Part shown: piece after piece, positions 62,654-64,000 of the stretch
How the letters are laid out: every line of letters starts with the position of its first letter
Position numbering within the stretch: position 1 is the stretch's first letter
Assembly (NCBI GenBank): GCA_025934775.1
Contig: JAICWO010000011.1
Coordinates: 1-64,000, forward strand
DNA: 64,000 bases
Origin: Gemmatimonadaceae bacterium
GTDB taxonomy: Bacteria > Gemmatimonadota > Gemmatimonadetes > Gemmatimonadales > Gemmatimonadaceae
Direction of reading: 5' to 3'
Position numbers and translations under genes: made by a program
The notes under the pieces: generated by a model
What the model was told of the DNA's origin: nothing
Database searches by the model: none
What the model saw: only the letters and a program-made list of their open reading frames with translations

Positions 62654-64000
62654 TCACGGCTTCTCCGTGGCCGGCTTCGGAAACAGTGGCGCGCCCTTCG
62701 ACACGCGCCAGCCGGTCACATCGAGTGCCGCGACGTTCGCGAAACGCTGATCGCGCACCTCGCCCGGGCCGCCGAGCTGCGCCCACAATTCCTGGCACTT
62801 GCTGGGCATGAACGGCGAGAGGTGGATCGCGTGCCGCGCGAGCTGGCGCACGATCGCGGCGAGCACGCCTTCCAGCCCCGCGCGCGCCTCCGGCATCTTC
62901 GCGAGCGCCCACGGCTGGTTCAACTGCACGTACTCATTGCCGCGTGCGACGCACATGATGACGCGTTTCACCGCGTCGTGCAGTAGGAATCCACGGGTCC
63001 CGTCGATGGCCGTGTGATACTCGACGAGATCCGCGGCATCGTCGCGATCGAGCTCGTTCGGCGCGCCGCGCGGCACCACGCCGTCGCAATACTTCTCGAC
63101 CATCGCGATCGCGCGGCTCGCGAGGTTGCCGAGCGCGTTGGCGAGGTCCGCGGTGTACCGCTCGTCGAAGCGCTCGTACGAGAAGCTCCCGTCGGCGTCG
63201 AACGGCACTTCGCGCATCAGGAAATATCGAAATGCGTCGGCGCCATAGCGGTCGATCGTCTCGTCGAGGTCGAGCCGCACGCCCGATGACTTGCTGAACC
63301 GCTCGCCGGCGAGCAGCACGAAGCCGTGCGCCCAGACTCGCTCCGGCAGCGGGATCTCTGCCGCCTGCAGCATCGCCGGCCAGATCACCGTGTGCAGCCG
63401 CGTGATGTCCTTGCCGATCACGTGCAGGTCGGCGGGCCAGAGGTCGCGATAGCCGGCCTCCGGAAAGCCGGTGGCGGTGAGATAATTGGGCAGCGCGTCG
63501 AACCAGACCCACGTGCCTTGCTGTTCACCCGAGGGCAGCCCGATCGGGAACGGAATCGCCCACGAGAGGCGGGAGCGCGTGACGGAGATGTCCTCGAGGC
63601 CCTGGTCGAGCAGCGCGAGGATCTCGTTGCGCCGGGTGTCGGGCTGGAGGAAGTCCGGCCGCTCGTCGAAGAGCGCGCGGAGGAAGCCGGCGTACCGCGT
63701 CAGCCGGAAGAACCAGTTGCGCTCCGTCGTCCACTGCAGCTCGCGCGTGGGGTGGAGCACGCATCTCCCATCGACGATCTCGTTCTCGCGCTTGAACAGC
63801 TCGCAGCCCACGCAATACCAACCCTCATATGACTGTTCGTAAAAGTCGTCGGGATGGTTCTCGTGGATGCGCTCGATCAGCGCGCGCACGCCGCGCTTGT
63901 GCGGCTCGTCGGTCGTGCGGATGAACTGGTCGTACGAGATCGACAGCCGCTGCCACATCCGCTCGAAGCCGCGCGCGATCTGATCGACGAACTCCTTCGG
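62654..64000 (-). CDS. metG: Methionyl-tRNA synthetase (N-terminal part outside the window)
   Basis: The gene runs off the window; 449 codons are visible. Class I synthetase features: WYCVGCELF and GRCVLHP supply the zinc-knuckle residues, TWVWFDALPNYLTATG, DLHVIGKDITRLHTVIWPAML, and ERFSKSSGVRLD as the KMSKS loop (a KFSKS-like variant reading RFSKS). The C-terminal anticodon-binding helices follow (GNLASRAIAMVEKY, AVKRVIMCVARGNEYVQLNQPWALAK). No C-terminal tRNA-binding (EMAP) domain is attached, as in short MetG enzymes. Confidence 0.95.
   Translation of the reverse strand, partial: PKEFVDQIARGFERMWQRLSISYDQFIRTTDEPHKRGVRALIERIHENHPDDFYEQSYEGWYCVGCELFKRENEIVDGRCVLHPTRELQWTTERNWFFRLTRYAGFLRALFDERPDFLQPDTRRNEILALLDQGLEDISVTRSRLSWAIPFPIGLPSGEQQGTWVWFDALPNYLTATGFPEAGYRDLWPADLHVIGKDITRLHTVIWPAMLQAAEIPLPERVWAHGFVLLAGERFSKSSGVRLDLDETIDRYGADAFRYFLMREVPFDADGSFSYERFDERYTADLANALGNLASRAIAMVEKYCDGVVPRGAPNELDRDDAADLVEYHTAIDGTRGFLLHDAVKRVIMCVARGNEYVQLNQPWALAKMPEARAGLEGVLAAIVRQLARHAIHLSPFMPSKCQELWAQLGGPGEVRDQRFANVAALDVTGWRVSKGAPLFPKPATEKP

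Overview
The window looks like a chromosome segment of a high-GC Gram-negative bacterium, most probably a member of the Gemmatimonadota. Indicators are a SusC/SusD-type TonB receptor pair, a Kdo transferase (so LPS), MCE/MlaF lipid-transport parts, a short 295-residue RpoD-like sigma factor, DUF4397 and plug-type lipoproteins, and very GC-rich codon use. The taxon is an inference from gene content, not from a marker-gene comparison.

Layout. 1-430: 3' end of 23S rRNA, 5S rRNA and a terminator. 480-5.4 kb: HD-GYP protein, mltG-ruvX, rho with its promoter, an MCE protein and tRNA-Arg(CCG). 5.4-15.6 kb (minus strand): a complete histidine operon hisG-D-C-H-A-B-F-N-IE ending in an M14 metallopeptidase; every junction overlaps by 1 or 4 nt. 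In front of hisG lie a promoter, a 27-codon leader peptide with six His codons in eight, and a Rho-independent terminator: a his attenuator, probably starting from a leaderless transcript. 15.5-19.9 kb: small conserved proteins (DUF3175-like, two DUF1801), an ECF sigma factor, a nitroreductase and a divergent TetR regulator.

20.03-34.97 kb is an integrated element of about 14.9 kb with visibly lower GC. It sits in tRNA-Pro(CGG), is bounded by a 48-bp direct repeat of the tRNA 3' half, and carries tandem 11-bp AAACTGAGGAC repeats inside both ends. Its cargo is a SF2 helicase with a small Cys-rich partner, an IS110 relic, and a compact putative defence operon: two coupled SPPY-type DNA methyltransferases, an unrecognised protein, a McrB-type AAA+ protein and a PD-(D/E)xK nuclease. 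A PIN-like gene and two small genes lie on the opposite strand. The mobility module (P-loop ATPase, Xis-like HTH protein, tyrosine integrase) abuts the tRNA.

35.0-35.8 kb: tRNA cluster Pro, Arg, Val, Gly, Ala in two transcription units. 36.0-39.1 kb: sigma factor, mlaF, Nudix hydrolase, AraC-like protein. 39.6-44.0 kb: F1-ATPase genes atpA-G-D-C without the Fo or delta genes, behind a promoter overlapped by a CRP-type palindrome. 44-46.3 kb: TMTC-like membrane protein and a plug-like lipoprotein. 46.4-53.5 kb: susC-susD operon with two further envelope proteins. 53.5-62.6 kb: a barrel-less plug protein, a beta-barrel protein, a receiver plus degenerate-GGDEF/EAL pair, waaA, a DsbA-like lipoprotein, a TolQ-like protein, and a TPM-nucleotidyltransferase-LemA cluster. 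The window ends inside metG.

Most interesting leads: the his attenuator, the multi-gene restriction-like system in the tRNA-Pro island, and the CRP-type palindromes at atpA and susC.
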